A stretch of DNA of 64,000 nucleotides from Prostheceraeus crozeri (GCA_907163375.1 CAJQUW010015580.1:62001-126000); one strand, 5' to 3'; positions 21,493 to 34,096 are shown, counted from the first letter of the stretch. The notes: generated from the letters alone by a model not told the origin. A program made the numbers and translations.

Positions 21493-24400
21493 TACTGGGG
21501 AAGGTGCTTCATTGCTCAACTTGCTATGCAGCTGCCACTCACTATCGTAGGACATACATCGCATCTTCAGTGTAAAAATGCCTTGACTCATCCTCAATGA
21601 GAAAACACTAAAGAAGCCAAGTGCTTATTTCGATAGAAAATATAAAAAATTACAAATCAGACAAATTATATAAATGATGTTCAGCTCCCATACGTATTTC
21701 ATTGACCACCGGTCAATATCATCAGGGAGCATACTCCATTGTTTACACAACATCATCTACATATTTGTATTTTTTATATTTCCTTTCGAAACAAACATTT
21801 AGTCAATTCCCACATTATATATTTCTTGTATCTTCAGTGATTTATTTTAATGCTACATATAGGCCTACTAAACATCTTTATTCACAGACTGATGGCTTTC
21901 AGGATTCTAATCAGGAACCATTTGGTTGCTTGACTTGCTTCGTAAATTACAGTATTTTTATGATAACTTTTAACCTCTGATTTATACTGTGGTACCTAGG
22001 CACGTGTGATTATTCATTCACTTGCTTTAATAATTGATTATCATTAGTTTGTAACAAGATTTGCCAATATTTTCATCCAATTAAGAATATAGATATGTGA
22101 TTTACATGCATCTGCAATTCATGTAATGGGTTTACTCTAGTCAGTTGATTATGCGACTTTTAAGTAGGTCTATGTAGCCTAGTTCGTTAGACTGAAATAT
22201 GAAAGCAAGAAAAATTCAAATTCAAGAATTAGTTTACTCAAATGGAGATGATAGATCGCAATTAATTGTTGCTCGACCGAAAAAATTGTAATTAATTCTT
22301 GATGATTCCTGTTTATACGAGCAGATGTGATAGGTCAAGCTGTTGATGCGATCAATGACATATATGCATGCAATATCAGCATAAATAAAGCTTTTTTTCA
22401 TAAACATCCAAGAAGTAAGCACTTCAAGGCATAAACTCCACTTTTGCTCTCAAAGGACACACTGTACAGACGACATTGCTTTGTTCCTTCAAATGGGTAT
22501 GCAGACGCTCCAGCAGTCGAAATTATCTTGAACGCACAGAACAGCAATATCTAATTCAGCCATATCTTCAGCTTGCTTCATTTCTAGAGCATCGTCAAAG
22601 ATTGCTAGAAAATCAGAGTAAAGAAAATTCGGCGTGCTCTGCTATATAATTTGAAAATAAATTTTGACACGCAATTTATCATTCAACAAGTTAATTCTTG
22701 CAAAAATGACTGTTTATCAAAGCAAAAGCGGACAAGGCACCGTTGGCATGTTCACATTATTGTGACTATGATAATAAACTGTCAATACGCTCTAAATCAT
22801 GACCTCTTTTCAAACGCTAATCCGCATCACTAACATCTAGAGCGCCTACAATTACTTTTAATTATATACCTATTAAAAAGGCATGCAAAAGTACATATAA
22901 AAGTACCTACAAAGAAAAGAACCATATGCTCTGATATCAGCCAAATGTGTAGTTTACTGCTTCAATGAATTTCGCATAAATGTTGATTTTTTATTTTCAA
23001 GAGATATTCCTTTATTTAGGGGACTGTTAAAAAGCAAGCAAATTGCAGTGGAGATTTATAGCATACAAGTCAATTGTGGGAAAATTCATGTAAGGAAAGT
23101 CATTATCATGCTTTTAACATATAACTTTAATGGAGCGTCATCGTCAAACGTTTTCGACTCATGCTTGTCGCTAAGACAATGAAAGTTCTAGATACAATTG
23201 CTTAATAATAGAAAACAGTTCAGATGACACCCAAAGAATGTGAGAAACAAGAGTTCTAAAGATAGACAATCTTAGCTTGTTGTGAGCCGTTTAGTGCATC
23301 AACTTAAAAGAACTTTTCAAGCACTTTGCTTCAGTATTCTCAATATTTCGGATTATATTTGTCAAGGGATAAAGAAAATTGCATTCTACATGAGCGAATA
23401 CAAACGAAGTTCTTCTAATTTACCATCCAACCTATCGATTACGTCAGCTAATCAAGTAACAGCTACACGTATATACTTCTTTATAGACTAATGAAGGCAA
23501 CTCAACGGTAATTGAATGAAGCGAGAAAGCAGAACTCAAATCACGAATCAATTTCCCATGCGGTCAGACAAATTACAAACCGCTTCGCGCTTGCTGACTT
23601 GGGAGAAGCTCGTTATTAAGATAGGTCGAATTGTGTGAAAGCAAAATCTTTATTCAGCAACTGACGGGTAACTGTCTGCTCTTCAATCTTTCTAACTGTT
23701 GACTCGCATGTAGAACAACTTCCATATTTCATTATAGGAGAACGAACCGCGATGATGCGATCTATTATTGAATAAACCGCACGATCAATCATAGAGTAAT
23801 AACATTGTATCTGTGAATTCACCACGAGCCATTTCATGTCATGATCGGAAGAGTTGAGTATCGAAGACAGGACATTTTATTCTAATACATAGACAGACAG
23901 TGAAGCACAGCACAAAGTTACAAATGTGGAAAGCCACACGGACGCAAAATATATATGCAGGGATTGATGATGTTTTGAGATTCCTCGGATGCGACTCGCA
24001 GTTTTCAAATGTCTTCCATTACAAGTCGCTTCCTTGTCGTGAAATCTTTGAAATTTTATAAATGTATTAAGATTTCAGTTCGCATATGTAATAAGATCAA
24101 CACGCTCAGAGGTGGAGACCGAAATGGTTGTCAGTTTCCATTATTGCCTGGACATTTACCTGATTGGTTAGGTAGAGTGCTTTCCACTTACCTTCGGACA
24201 TTGAAAGTCGTCATTGCAGAAGGATCCATGAGTGTACAACTGTACATGCACGCAAGTCACATAAAAACCATAGATATCTTGCATAACCAACCTAGTGTCA
24301 ATTTGATGCATAATCTCAGGTGTTCCCATAAAAAATTGCTTCTCGAGTTGATCTTGTTGAAGATTGAAGAAATCCCACCGAACTTCGGATCTATAGAGGG

Positions 24401-24570
24401 ATAGAATATGAGAAGATGGCAATGATTTCACACGAAGGTGAGTTGCAGATGAACTATGTAATGGCTAGCGAATCGAAAGCAGCTTACTAACTATCCTTCA
24501 TCCTGAGCAGGATGTTTAATCACCTCATGTGGTCATGCTCTTTACATAGACATAGGATGATAGATTTACC
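21493..24570. other. no recognisable gene (3.1 kb)
   Basis: A 131-codon ATG frame at 24009-24404 and a 92-codon frame at 21702-21980 match no family I know. No terminal repeats were seen. Confidence 0.35.
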
Positions 24571-24846
24571 CTCAACACGACACGATTTACAGCCGAAGCA
24601 CGAGTACGACGCGAAGCACGACTGCAGTACCGCAACACGACACGAAACACGATGAATTGCCGTAAAACGACACGAAACACGACTGCGTGCTGTAACACGA
24701 CACTAGACATGACGGCATGCCGCAACACGACACGAAACACGACTCCAGTGTCGCAACACGACACGAAACACGACTGCAGTGCCGCAACACGACACGTAGT
24801 GAGACTGCAGTGCCACAACACGACACGAAACACGACTGCAGTGCCG
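24571..24846. repeat. minisatellite, about nine units of 30-31 bp
   Basis: The unit is approximately CGCAACACGACACGAAACAC plus GACTGCAGTGC. Units from about 24604 are 30 or 31 bases and differ by a few substitutions; the last four are most alike. The array gives long overlapping frames on both strands (24525-24951), which are repeat artefacts rather than genes. There are no unique spacers, so it is not a CRISPR array. Confidence 0.85.
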
Positions 24847-25340
24847 ATAGGCACATTGAAGCTTTATTTAAAACGATGGCAGATTAAGGCCTCATCCACA
24901 CTGCGAGCTTTTCCAAGCGTTTCCGAGCAAAGCGTTTTGCAGCAAATATAAAGTCATCACTACAGCGGTTGTAGACTGCCACACTGCGAGCAAAGCAAAG
25001 CAAACCAGAGAGATTAATAGCTTACGAACCTACGTGGTGTAATCCACAATGTCCCGGACTAGCCGAGTTGCAGATATTCCCTGATAACGAATACTGTTCC
25101 AGCTGTTTATTTAGGTCTCTAAGGTACAAGAAATATGGTTGTAGAAACATGTTTAGTTCATTTTATATTTTGTACTGATTTATTAAACCTACTGCTCGAA
25201 TTTCAATGTTTTTCTAAGCTAATCACTTGAAAATGATGAACATATTATTAATAAAAATTTTGCCATATTCTTCAGGAGAAAGTATCAGTAGAGAAAAGCT
25301 TTTATTCCAAAAAATCAATTTGTTTTCATTTTTCTATTTA

Positions 25341-27018
25341 TGACCCGTTTACATTTGCCCTTTTCTCCCAGCGATTTTGCAATTCCAGAAAAGCCTCGTG
25401 ATAAAAATCAGGTGATAAGGAATCGAAAAACTGATTGACAGATGTCTTTAATTCATTTGATGTGTCAATGAAGCAGGGATGTGGAGTCGGAGTCCTATCA
25501 GATGATAGGATTCCAGACTCCGGCCTATAACTAGACCCGAAATAATGTAATACAAGCAAATCATTTATTCTCGTGCATAGCTATCATTGTCTTGATGTCA
25601 ACTTTCTCCGTCAAACAAAAGTACGGAGACACTGCTGCATGCAAAGCTTATAATAGTTGAGGGAATGAACCGTGATAGTGAAAAAAGGATTGTATTTTCA
25701 CTCGGTGATTTAGTAGAGAGGACAAGCCTTCCTACCCTCGAACATTGTCCTGTTACCCTCACGTTAATCGCGTGTGATGGCTCCTCTAAAGCGCATATTA
25801 AAATCGAAAGTGTACTCATATTTTTTGGAGAAGGATGGGTGATTTTTCTGTCTGGCAGAGACTGGAGAAAAATCCGTGTGAAGCACACATCAACAAGATG
25901 GGAGGAGCCAAGTCGCATGCATCCAACTGAAAGCGACATTTGATAAACTTTGATCGAAAGTGATTGATAACTGATGCAGAAATTATCCCTAAATATAGGT
26001 TCAGGTAAGCCTATAATGATCTATGATGTAGGCTACCAGTTCATTTTTCAAAAAAACTGGGCTTTGTATATTGGCCACCAGGAGTCGGAGTCCTATCAAG
26101 ATGATAGGACTCCGCATCCCTGCAATGAAGTGTTTTCGCGAGTGCTTTTTAAGGGATCTGAAGAGATAGAAATCACTTGCGGAGATGTCAGGTGAGTAAG
26201 GAGGATGGTCTAGAAGATGGAATCCTTTCTTTATTATTGCATTGGTCGTTTCGTGACTGGTGTGTATTGGAGCATTGTCGTGTAGCAGAAATAAAGGAAT
26301 ATTTCGTGGTTTTCTAATCTTCTTCCTGACATCAGACAACAGGTGCGAGTAGTACTCACTGTTCATTCGAATAGGTCTGTCAGCAAAGTCAACTAGTTGA
26401 ATCCCTGAGGCATTCCAGGTCAGCATCAATGATCGACAATGCGACGTTCCAGATCGCATCTTCAGTGGCGCGGACTCGCCCGGTTTCCGCTACTCTGCAG
26501 ATTCTCGTTTAATGTGTGGTAGATACAAAGATAAAGGAGTTTCATCATCTGGTAGAATATAGCACAAGGACTGCCTCCCCGTAACTTTCGTACAGATCCA
26601 AATTCGATTTTGAACTTTGTTTTCTCTAACTTCTGGCGGGAGAAACTTCGGCACAAAACGGGAGGAGAATTTTCGATACCCAAGATCTTTAACCATACCA
26701 AGAGCAATAACTAATCCGTTATTGCTTTGATAATTCACGTGCGGTTTTTCTCCTGTGCGTCAAAATCGATTCATCACATTCCTTAATTTTATCATCCGGT
26801 ATCTCTTGTGGACTATCAACACTTGAGTAATCCTGCTCTACAGACTGTCTCCCTCTTTTGAATTCGCAGATCCAAAAGTTTACTGTTGTTCGTGATGGTG
26901 CATTACTACCATAAGCGAGGTTCAATTCATTCAAAATGTCACTACTAGTGAATTCGCCGATCATGAGAAATCGTATCGCACTTCGGTATTCGATTGCAGA
27001 AACGGTGGAAACATTCAT
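25341..27018 (-). pseudogene. mariner transposase (DD34D), broken
   Basis: Reading from 27018: MNVSTVSAIEYR, a helix-turn-helix with DILNELNLAYGSNAPSRTT, and then FKRGRQSVEQD. After about 26725 the frame shifts through GYRKFSSRFVPKFLPPE (the mariner WVPHxL region) to LPDDETP, which holds the first Asp. The last frame (26459 down) gives LLHDNAPIHTS (second Asp) and PPYSPDISASDFYLF (third Asp), spaced 34 residues apart. A hAT MITE interrupts it right after the KKHSRKHF block. The C-terminus resumes at about 25473 with NELKTSVNQFFDSLSPDF. At least two frameshifts plus the insertion inactivate it. Confidence 0.85.
25474..26122. mobile_element. non-autonomous hAT element in the mariner transposase
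   Basis: The ends CAGGGATGTGGAGTCGGAG and its near-perfect inverse are flanked by CAATGAAG on both sides (25466-25473 and 26123-26130), an exact 8-bp hAT duplication. Removing it rejoins the mariner reading frame. Subterminal GGAGTCGGAGTCCTATCA repeats are present. Two overlapping antisense frames of about 90-110 codons inside look accidental. A shorter copy lies at 61638-61949. Confidence 0.9.
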
Positions 27019-27465
27019 CGTGATGACAGCACAAAAACAATGAACAAACGACTGAGTTCTTGCTGAATGTGAATCACATGACATCAATCTTCGCATAATC
27101 ACGTGACAGATGAAGAATGTAAGACGTCATAAACAAATGCGTAAGCGAATGTGCAAGCGAAATCAATTTAACTTAGAAGGTTGGATAAACTGAATACTGT
27201 TAGACAATTAGATAAACAGATAAACTTGAAAAAACATTGAAATTCGAGCAGGAGGTTTAATAAATCAGTAAAAAATATAAAATGAACTAAACATGTTTCT
27301 ACAACCATATTTCTTGTACCTTAGAGACCTAAATAAACAGCTGGAACAGTATTCGTTATCAGGGAATATCTGCAACTGGGCTAGTCCGGGACATTGTGGA
27401 TTACACCACGAACGTCTGCTCGGGACGCTCGTGTTTGCTTTGGTTTCAGTGTGACTGAGGCCTAA

Positions 27466-29015
27466 GAAAAGCGAACCAGTGACCTTGTGGTCGATCCATG
27501 GCTTGATAGAGCGTTGGATGCTAAGCTTGATATGAACATGCAGCGTAATACTCACGAATTACATGTTATTGACAGCACATGTGCTGCTCTTCATGAGCCT
27601 ATGCAGGTTTTGAGGTCTCCAACTTGATAAGTTGTACAATTGAAATGAAACGATGGAAAGATCTGGAATAGAGAGCTAGAAGAAGGCTATTACAACAAAG
27701 GAACTAAAAACATGATTATTTTTTGTTTTTAAACTTTTCATAGGAACAATTTAAACTCTAGCTATGTTTTCAGAATAACAGTTTAACATGTATGTACATC
27801 ATCTATACTCTCCTAGAAATCAAGCCTAATTTCATGGTCACTTTTTAGAACCACGCATTGTCTGCACTCTGTAGTGATGCAAAGTCTAAGTTTTGTGAAT
27901 TTAATTCACTCAAATGTCCATTTTACAACAGTTACTGATCATTGTTTCACTATCTCTTCTTCAACGTAGAATCTGTTGCCAAATCCATCAGCCTCTTCGT
28001 GTCTGCTTCACCATGGCCTCCCCTCATTCCAACAACTTGTTGAAGATGATATAATCAACGCAATCTTTGAATTGAAAACCTCTTCTTCAAGGTCTGATCT
28101 TCACTGTCTTTCCTGCTGAAGGCGTTCCCCTCATTCTGCAACGATTGGCGTCGAGTCATCTTCATTAGCAACAAGCGGTGTATCGTGTTCATTCAATTTT
28201 GGAATGACGTAATCTCGGGGCTCGAACCCGCCGTGGGGCGTCTAACATGACCGTCGCTATACGGCGTGGCGCACTCAGACCTGACCTCTGACAACACCGG
28301 AAGGAAAATACGTGCAAGAGGTACGTAATTTCCCTGTGGTGATGACATGAATGAAGATATAGGCGCCCATCTTCTGATAAGAAGTGATCTACGCGTCATG
28401 TCTGATGGAAGCCGACTACACATGATCAATTTCCGATGTTGGAGTGAAATTGAGAAATGCCCGTGAAATTAGCGAATGTCTAGCAGGAAAAATCCTTCTC
28501 AATGCCATGATGAAACAGAAATAGAACTGCAGAAATGATTTGACCTTGCCGCACAAGACGCATATGAAGTTTGATTTAACGGTTGGTCAGAATCTAGGTG
28601 AAGGATGCGACGCGACTTGTTATCAATATTTGATAAGCGAGGACGAATTCGGTCTAATTGTCCAATTCAAAAATAGACTTCCATAAATGTCTAAAATGAT
28701 ATCGCTCATAGAGAAATCACAAAATCATGAAAAACTGAAGCAATTTCAGGTCCGTGAAAGATAGTGATAGCAAGGAAGAAATTTGTGAATTTCAGATAAT
28801 TCATGCCAACGATATTCTAGGATATCAAGTCTTATCTGAACTCTTCAGACATGAAGAAATCGTGGCAATGAATGATTTTGAAGGAATTAACAGCACTGAC
28901 TGTTTTGATATTCAAAGGATTCATTTACCTACTTTTTCTATCTTCTTACAAAGTTCCTGACAGTATTATCGTTATCTACATGATTTCTGGTTAGCAGGGG
29001 AGCTTAAGCAATCAA
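27466..29015. other. no recognisable gene
   Basis: No assigned frame. A GGTTCGAGCCC word at about 28206-28220 on the - strand resembles a tRNA B box, but no cloverleaf could be built around it. Confidence 0.35.
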
Positions 29016-29273
29016 CACTGTAAACTGTAAGCAGTAAATATCCGTTAAAATTAACAGCAAAAATTAGTTTTACGGTTTTTTACAGTCTGAACTAAATATC
29101 CGTAAAAACAGACGCTGTTTTATCTGATATGAACGAATTTTAACTTTTACGTCATCACTCATCACGTTGTGACGTCATCATTTTAACAGATATTTACGGA
29201 TATTTTCTGTGAAGCTTTTCTGTTAGGATTAACGGTTATTTTAGCTGTTTTTAAGGGTGTACAGTTTACACTG
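29016..29273. mobile_element. 258-bp MITE carrying TGACGTCA palindromes
   Basis: The ends CACTGTAAACTGTA and the inverse of CAGTGTAAACTGTA are preceded and followed by AA, so the duplication is uncertain. Inside are repeated ATATCCGTWAAA words in both orientations and an ACGTCA-rich centre with a TGACGTCA palindrome. It shares its ends with the MITE at 14811 and its interior with the older copy at 2485-2668. Confidence 0.6.
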
Positions 29274-29450
29274 AACTGACGTGGTTGACACAAAACGCTG
29301 CATGTAGGTCTCAATATTAAGAAAATTGCCTGATTTCAAATTTTCACTAAAAAGTAACATCATAGACTGCAGAGAGGCTTCCGACTCAATAAATCTCTGT
29401 GTTCTAGACAGTACTGAAGAAGATGATTGTCGCTGCAGAAGTAGTAGTTA

Positions 29451-30166
29451 GAGAGCTAATGATATTTTCTTCCTAAATTCGCGCACGAGCTTCTTATTAG
29501 CTTTAATTCGGAGATTGTCAACCAACATCAGTAAAACGACATTTCTTAACTAGTGATTCCAGTCGTCTTGCAAGTTATGGACGGTCAAAGATCATTTGTT
29601 CATGTAGATCCATGTACTTCCGAGTTTGATACACTCAATAACGCAATGATGCAAAATTCATTTAAAACTCAAAATGCGATTTGTCATTTTTATGATTGCG
29701 GTTTCACTTTTAGTGCAGAATTCTCCAACAGCAGGCTGAAAAACGACATTCTTCGTAACGGTAGCTTGGCCGAATTGCTGTTGAAGATAATGAAACCGTC
29801 ATAACAGTCGATGTTTATCTGCAACAACTGCATCGGTTGTCATGACGTTTTCATTATCTTCAACAGCAATTCGGCCAAGCTACCCATTACGAAGAATGTC
29901 GCATTCCTGCCTGCTGTTGGAGAATCGTGTCCTAAAAGTGGAACCACAATCATAAAAATGACAAATCTCATTTTGAGTTTTAAGTGAATTGAGTGTATCA
30001 AACTCGGAAGTAAATGGATCTACATGAACAAATGATCTTTGACTCACAGGACGACTGGAATCACAACTTAAGAATTGTCGTTTTAGTGATGTTGGGTGAC
30101 AATCTACGAATTAAAATTAATAAGAAGCTCGCACGCGAATTTAGGAAGAAAATGTTAGTAGCTCTC
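29451..30166. repeat. large palindrome, about 350-bp arms
   Basis: The left arm (29451-29815) and right arm (29830-30166) are inverted copies at roughly 90 percent identity, for example GGCCGAATTGCTGTTGAAG at 29769 and its inverse at 29853. The outermost part reads GAGAGCTA...TTCTTCCTAAATTCG. A fragment like this end also occurs at about 34281-34315. The frames at 29553-29804 and 30014-30244 lie within the arms and look non-coding. Probably a foldback element. Confidence 0.8.
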
Positions 30167-31314
30167 ACTCTACAGTCAAGTTGTCAAAGCGTCAGAAAGG
30201 AGAACGAAATATACGTAGCTGGTTCACCTCTGAGAAGGGCGTAAGACAAAATAACCCTGTTTGTCCAACCACAATGTCCTTCAATCAAATTAGGTAAAAT
30301 TTAACATACTATCTAGATGATATAAATGCTTCAGTAGTATGAATCTTATTATGAAAATTCTCTGATGAGAATCGTAAAAATAATAAAATTTAAAGGGAAA
30401 TGAGTTCATTACCGGTGATAATTTATGGAAAACATGTCATTTTTGGAGCTCGTTAACTCGGCATGCAGACACAGTAAATAGTTCAAAAGCTACATAGACC
30501 TGTCAAGTCTGTAGTCACTGTGCATGCAGATAAAGGTGGAATCATCATAAAAGTGCTGATCATGGATGCAAATTGTTTCGGAATGTGCTTTACATCATAT
30601 CCAATTTAAAGAAATCATACTGTCATTACAGAGGGCCGAGACAGGAAGGCCCGGGTTTCATCAGTGCTGGATTGAATTGACTTTGGACATGATAATTCAT
30701 TCTGATGCTTCTACATTCCATTCCCAGAGACAGTCACATCAATCTTGATGAGCATTAGAGCTCCTACGTTTGATGAAATATTATCTAAGGACAGATTTTA
30801 ATGTCTTCTTGGATTCAGATTAGTGTCATGATATTCACACCTCCTGGTGTTGCTTTCTCCTATTCAACAGACTCTTCAGAAGAGACATGAATGTCATAGC
30901 AACCGGATTCGCACCTCAATTTGGAGATGAGAAATCACCTCTGACTTATATCGCGCATCTCATGCAATACAGCTCTATTCATCCATTTCAAGTCAAGAAA
31001 CTTCTGTATTTGGAAAAGAAAAATGAGTGCAATTGTTTCATTAGACTCAAAATTTCAAATAGCAATCTCTGACCAAAAGAGACAAGAAGGCGATGCTTTC
31101 CTGTTCTCACTCAATACATTAAATGATTTCTGTTATTTGTGTGAAGGGATAGAACCGCCCGTGGAACCGCCGGCAGCAAGAAACAGTTGGTCTGTATAAT
31201 ACAAAAAGCGGGATGGTAGGGGACTGAGACGGCTGGCATTTTCTCTGGTTGAGGCTTAGATCGTCAGACATATTTGGTCAATATAGACTGCTAAACATCA
31301 TTCAATTTCTATTA
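30167..31314. other. no recognisable gene
   Basis: AT-rich, with no assignable frame or inverted repeat. Confidence 0.35.
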
Positions 31315-32063
31315 GACCCCTGCGCCGATATATTTTTCATCGGCGGCTGCGTTTGCTTCCGCCGAAGTCATCGGCGGCGGCGTTTTCGGCGCGCTGACAA
31401 ATTCTAATCGGCGGCGGCTTTTATCGGCGTACATGTGTTGAGTTCATGAGAATAGAAGTTGGATCTCTCCTTAGTATCCAAGTATATGCCTATTCTTCGC
31501 TATCCTTCGCTTAATCGAAAAAACGGACAGTCTAAATCTCATTACTGATTAAAATTAGTACAGAAGAATTCGGTAAATATTCACCATCTGAAAATGCTGT
31601 GACGCATATAGTCGGCACAATTTACTGAAGTTGCTTTATATCAGCTAAGGGTTCTTAATTAAACAACAATTGTGATTTTTTGTGATTTTTGTGTAATTAA
31701 CATAAACACGACACCGTTATATAAAGCTGAGTAACCGATGAATTATTTGTATGACATTTGTACATCCTACACTTGAATTCTAGCAAAGTGAGGATGATAT
31801 AGCTTGACCGATCGATATCCATGCAAGCTTATTCACCGGAACAACTTTGTTCCTGTCAGAATTTAGGGCTATTCGCTTGCTTATAGCCAACTAGAAAGTC
31901 TATTTGGACTTTTCCTCAGGAACGATCGATATGCTCCTAAGTTCCAGGTAGAAATGCAGTGGAGACAGTTAATCCATAAAATAAAACGAAAATTGTCTCC
32001 GCCAGCGCGACGCCGAAGAAGTGACCGGCGGCGGCGGCGGCGTTCGCCGGCGGTGCAGGGATC
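31315..32063. mobile_element. 749-bp MITE with CGG-rich subterminal arrays
   Basis: The ends GACCCCTGCGCCG and CGGTGCAGGGATC are inverse with two differences and are flanked by TA (31313-31314 and 32064-32065). Both termini carry clusters of CGGCGGCGG / TCGGCGGCGGC words over about 100 bases, while the interior is AT-rich. It encodes nothing recognisable. The TA flank suggests Tc1/mariner-like mobilisation, or PIF if the target was TWA. Confidence 0.6.
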
Positions 32064-32065
32064 TA

Positions 32066-33784
32066 ATTTCTATTTAACAAACTACATAGCTTGTGATAGT
32101 TGTGGCCGGCATGTTGACATCTGCCGCAAAATTCCGCTAACGGAACCGCTAATGATACTGGCGGAAACAGCCGCCAATTTGCGGACCACTAGTGTTTTTT
32201 TAACAATTGGATATGAATGATATAAACCTGATCTACTTATATTCGTCATGAAAGAGATAATCAGGTGTCTAATAACATTGCATGGTGGACACTCGACAGT
32301 ATAGTGATAGAGATTCCTCACGGTATGTCCTATTACTATAACGTAATTACGTATTACGATGGCTTTTCAATGTAATTAGCTCTTGTGCCGCGGCAGTTAC
32401 GTCTACGTTTGCTACTTTATTAATAACTTTCCGTTTGTTGCTTGTTACTTTCAAGATAAGTGAATTTGTTAATTTCCTTTTGTATGTCTGTTCCGCACGA
32501 TTTTCAATACGGGGGATTTTTTGAAATAAACGATTTATTATTATAACGACTAGCTTCAACTGCCAATTCGTAATTTCTTGTTAGCAGTTTCATAGCAAGA
32601 TTTTTCTCAAATTGATTATTGCAATTCAGTTTGCACTCCTTATCGTATTCTGAGAGTTAAATGAATGCAAAATCATAGCTTTGGTGAACGGGAGGTTATT
32701 TTTATTTTGAACCATCGCAAGATATCAGATAAGCTAACTTCTATTTCAATCAAATATACAGTATATTTTACAAGAATGAAATAATAAACATCCAAACCGA
32801 CGTTTCTGCCTTCACGGCCTTTGTCAAGGGTGCGGTCAAGGTGCAAAATCAACCCGTTAGTGAAGATGCCATTTATTGACAAGAATCCGTCATAAATCCG
32901 TAAAGAATCTTCAGCTTACTTCTCTCGTTATTTATGCTAGAAATTGACTTCCAATCCGCAAAAAAAGATTCAATCAAGACTTGCTGCATGGTGCATGAAA
33001 TGAAAGTATGTATTGTACTTACTTGCAAGAATTGAACCATGTGCACCAGTCAGATATTGAAGTTCGGTTCGGTGGCAGTGCAGCAATACGTACTGGAATA
33101 TATTTGCCAACACGCAATCCGCTATGAATGTCAGAATAAGTATCTCTGTTATTTCTAAAACCTCAGCGATTCATACGCTATGTAACAAATTTTGATGCAG
33201 ACTGACAAATTAGTAGAATTCATTTAAAGATAATTTCTCGGAAAACCAACGGTCGGGTGGGTAGCTTTAGACAGAAAGTCCGAATTTCTTCAATAATTTA
33301 TGAAAAAAAATATTTGATCACTGTTGTTTTCGATCAACGGTCGAATGCGGATCTTCTGTCTTTTACATTTGAAACTAGTCCTGAAGAAGTTCAAGTTACG
33401 AGAGATAGAATGAATAAGAGTTCATTGATTAGTGACATTAGCTGAATAGAATGAAGTGTCAATATTTCAATTGGCACCATTGACTTGCATAAAAACAGAG
33501 ACAAAAGCTTATTATGTCTCAACTTGCGAAAATGGTGTTCAAAGATCACTATCAGAAGTGGGAACTTGAATTTCCGCATATTTGGATACAACGCATATCA
33601 AAGTCAATAAATCGATCAATCACAAATGAATTCGGTGTCTACACACATCAACAGAGCTCTTAAAGTCAGTGAAATGGAAGATTCATAATAATTTTCAGAG
33701 AGGTGAAAGAAATACACGATTGGAACATAGAATCATCGACTTCATGCGATTCATTTATGAATTTTTAGAATATTTCAAAGTGAT
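32066..33784. other. no recognisable gene
   Basis: The only notable item is a - strand motif at 32799-32830, GACAAAGGCCGTGAAGGCAG followed by AAACGTCGG, of the hammerhead-like type discussed under findings. Frames at 32347-32559 and 33257-33445 are unassigned. Confidence 0.35.
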
Positions 33785-34096
33785 TTTGCAGAAAAGAAAG
33801 TATTTATCAGAATGCCATGAAATTTGAAACATGATTGAGTTCAGAACATCAGCTTCGATATAAAAGTTGAAGTGAGTCACATGATTCAGTATTTGATGTC
33901 TGAGAGCCTTTACAAAGTGATTAAAATCGCCAAAATTAAGTCAAAACATTAAATTTACTCATTTTGTAAAGGCTCTCAGACATCAAATACTGAATCATGT
34001 GACTCATTTTAACTTTTATATCGAAGTTGATGTTCTGAACTCAATCATGTTTCAAATTTCATGGAATTCTGATAAATAGTTTCTTTTCTGCAAAAG
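33785..34096. repeat. palindrome with about 135-bp arms
   Basis: The left arm (33785-33920) and right arm (33961-34096) are inverted copies with few differences around a 40-base centre. The inner blocks GAGAGCCTTTACAAA and its inverse are perfect. No coding content. Confidence 0.8.

Larger units (their letters stand above)
25033..27410 (-). mobile_element. mariner with about 180-bp TIRs
   Basis: The ends begin CGTGGTGTAATCCACAATG and match over about 182 bases with three differences, which is very long for a mariner. The left flank is TA; the right flank is AA, probably a mutated TA. It belongs to the same family as the element at 62187-63901. It lies inside the Harbinger-type MITE and contains the hAT MITE 25474-26122. 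The transposase is on the - strand. Confidence 0.85.
24888..27462. mobile_element. PIF/Harbinger-type MITE containing a mariner
   Basis: The ends GGCCTCATCCACACTG and the inverse of GGCCTCAGTCACACTG are flanked by TAA (24885-24887 and 27463-27465), the 3-bp duplication typical of PIF/Harbinger. Without the nested mariner the MITE is only about 200 bases. It contains GCAAAGCAAA-rich subterminal words and a second internal CACACTGCGAGC. It is the outermost of three nested elements here. Confidence 0.6.

Noticed and set aside
24571..24846. CRISPR array
   Set aside because: Units are head-to-tail without unique spacers and the context is eukaryotic.
24525..24951. Overlapping frames on both strands, cysteine/valine-rich or asparagine/threonine-rich
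   Set aside because: They are translations of the 30/31-bp minisatellite.
25598..25943. Antisense pair of 92- and 113-codon frames inside the hAT MITE
   Set aside because: Neither resembles a hAT transposase, and the shorter copy at 61638 lacks this region.
28200..28290. tRNA or tRNA-derived SINE on the - strand (GGTTCGAGCCC B-box-like word)
   Set aside because: No acceptor or D-arm pairing could be drawn and no A box sits at the right distance. The other strand also looks vaguely tRNA-like, so it is probably chance.
29553..30244. Two frames as a gene pair
   Set aside because: They are the two arms of a palindrome, not independent genes.
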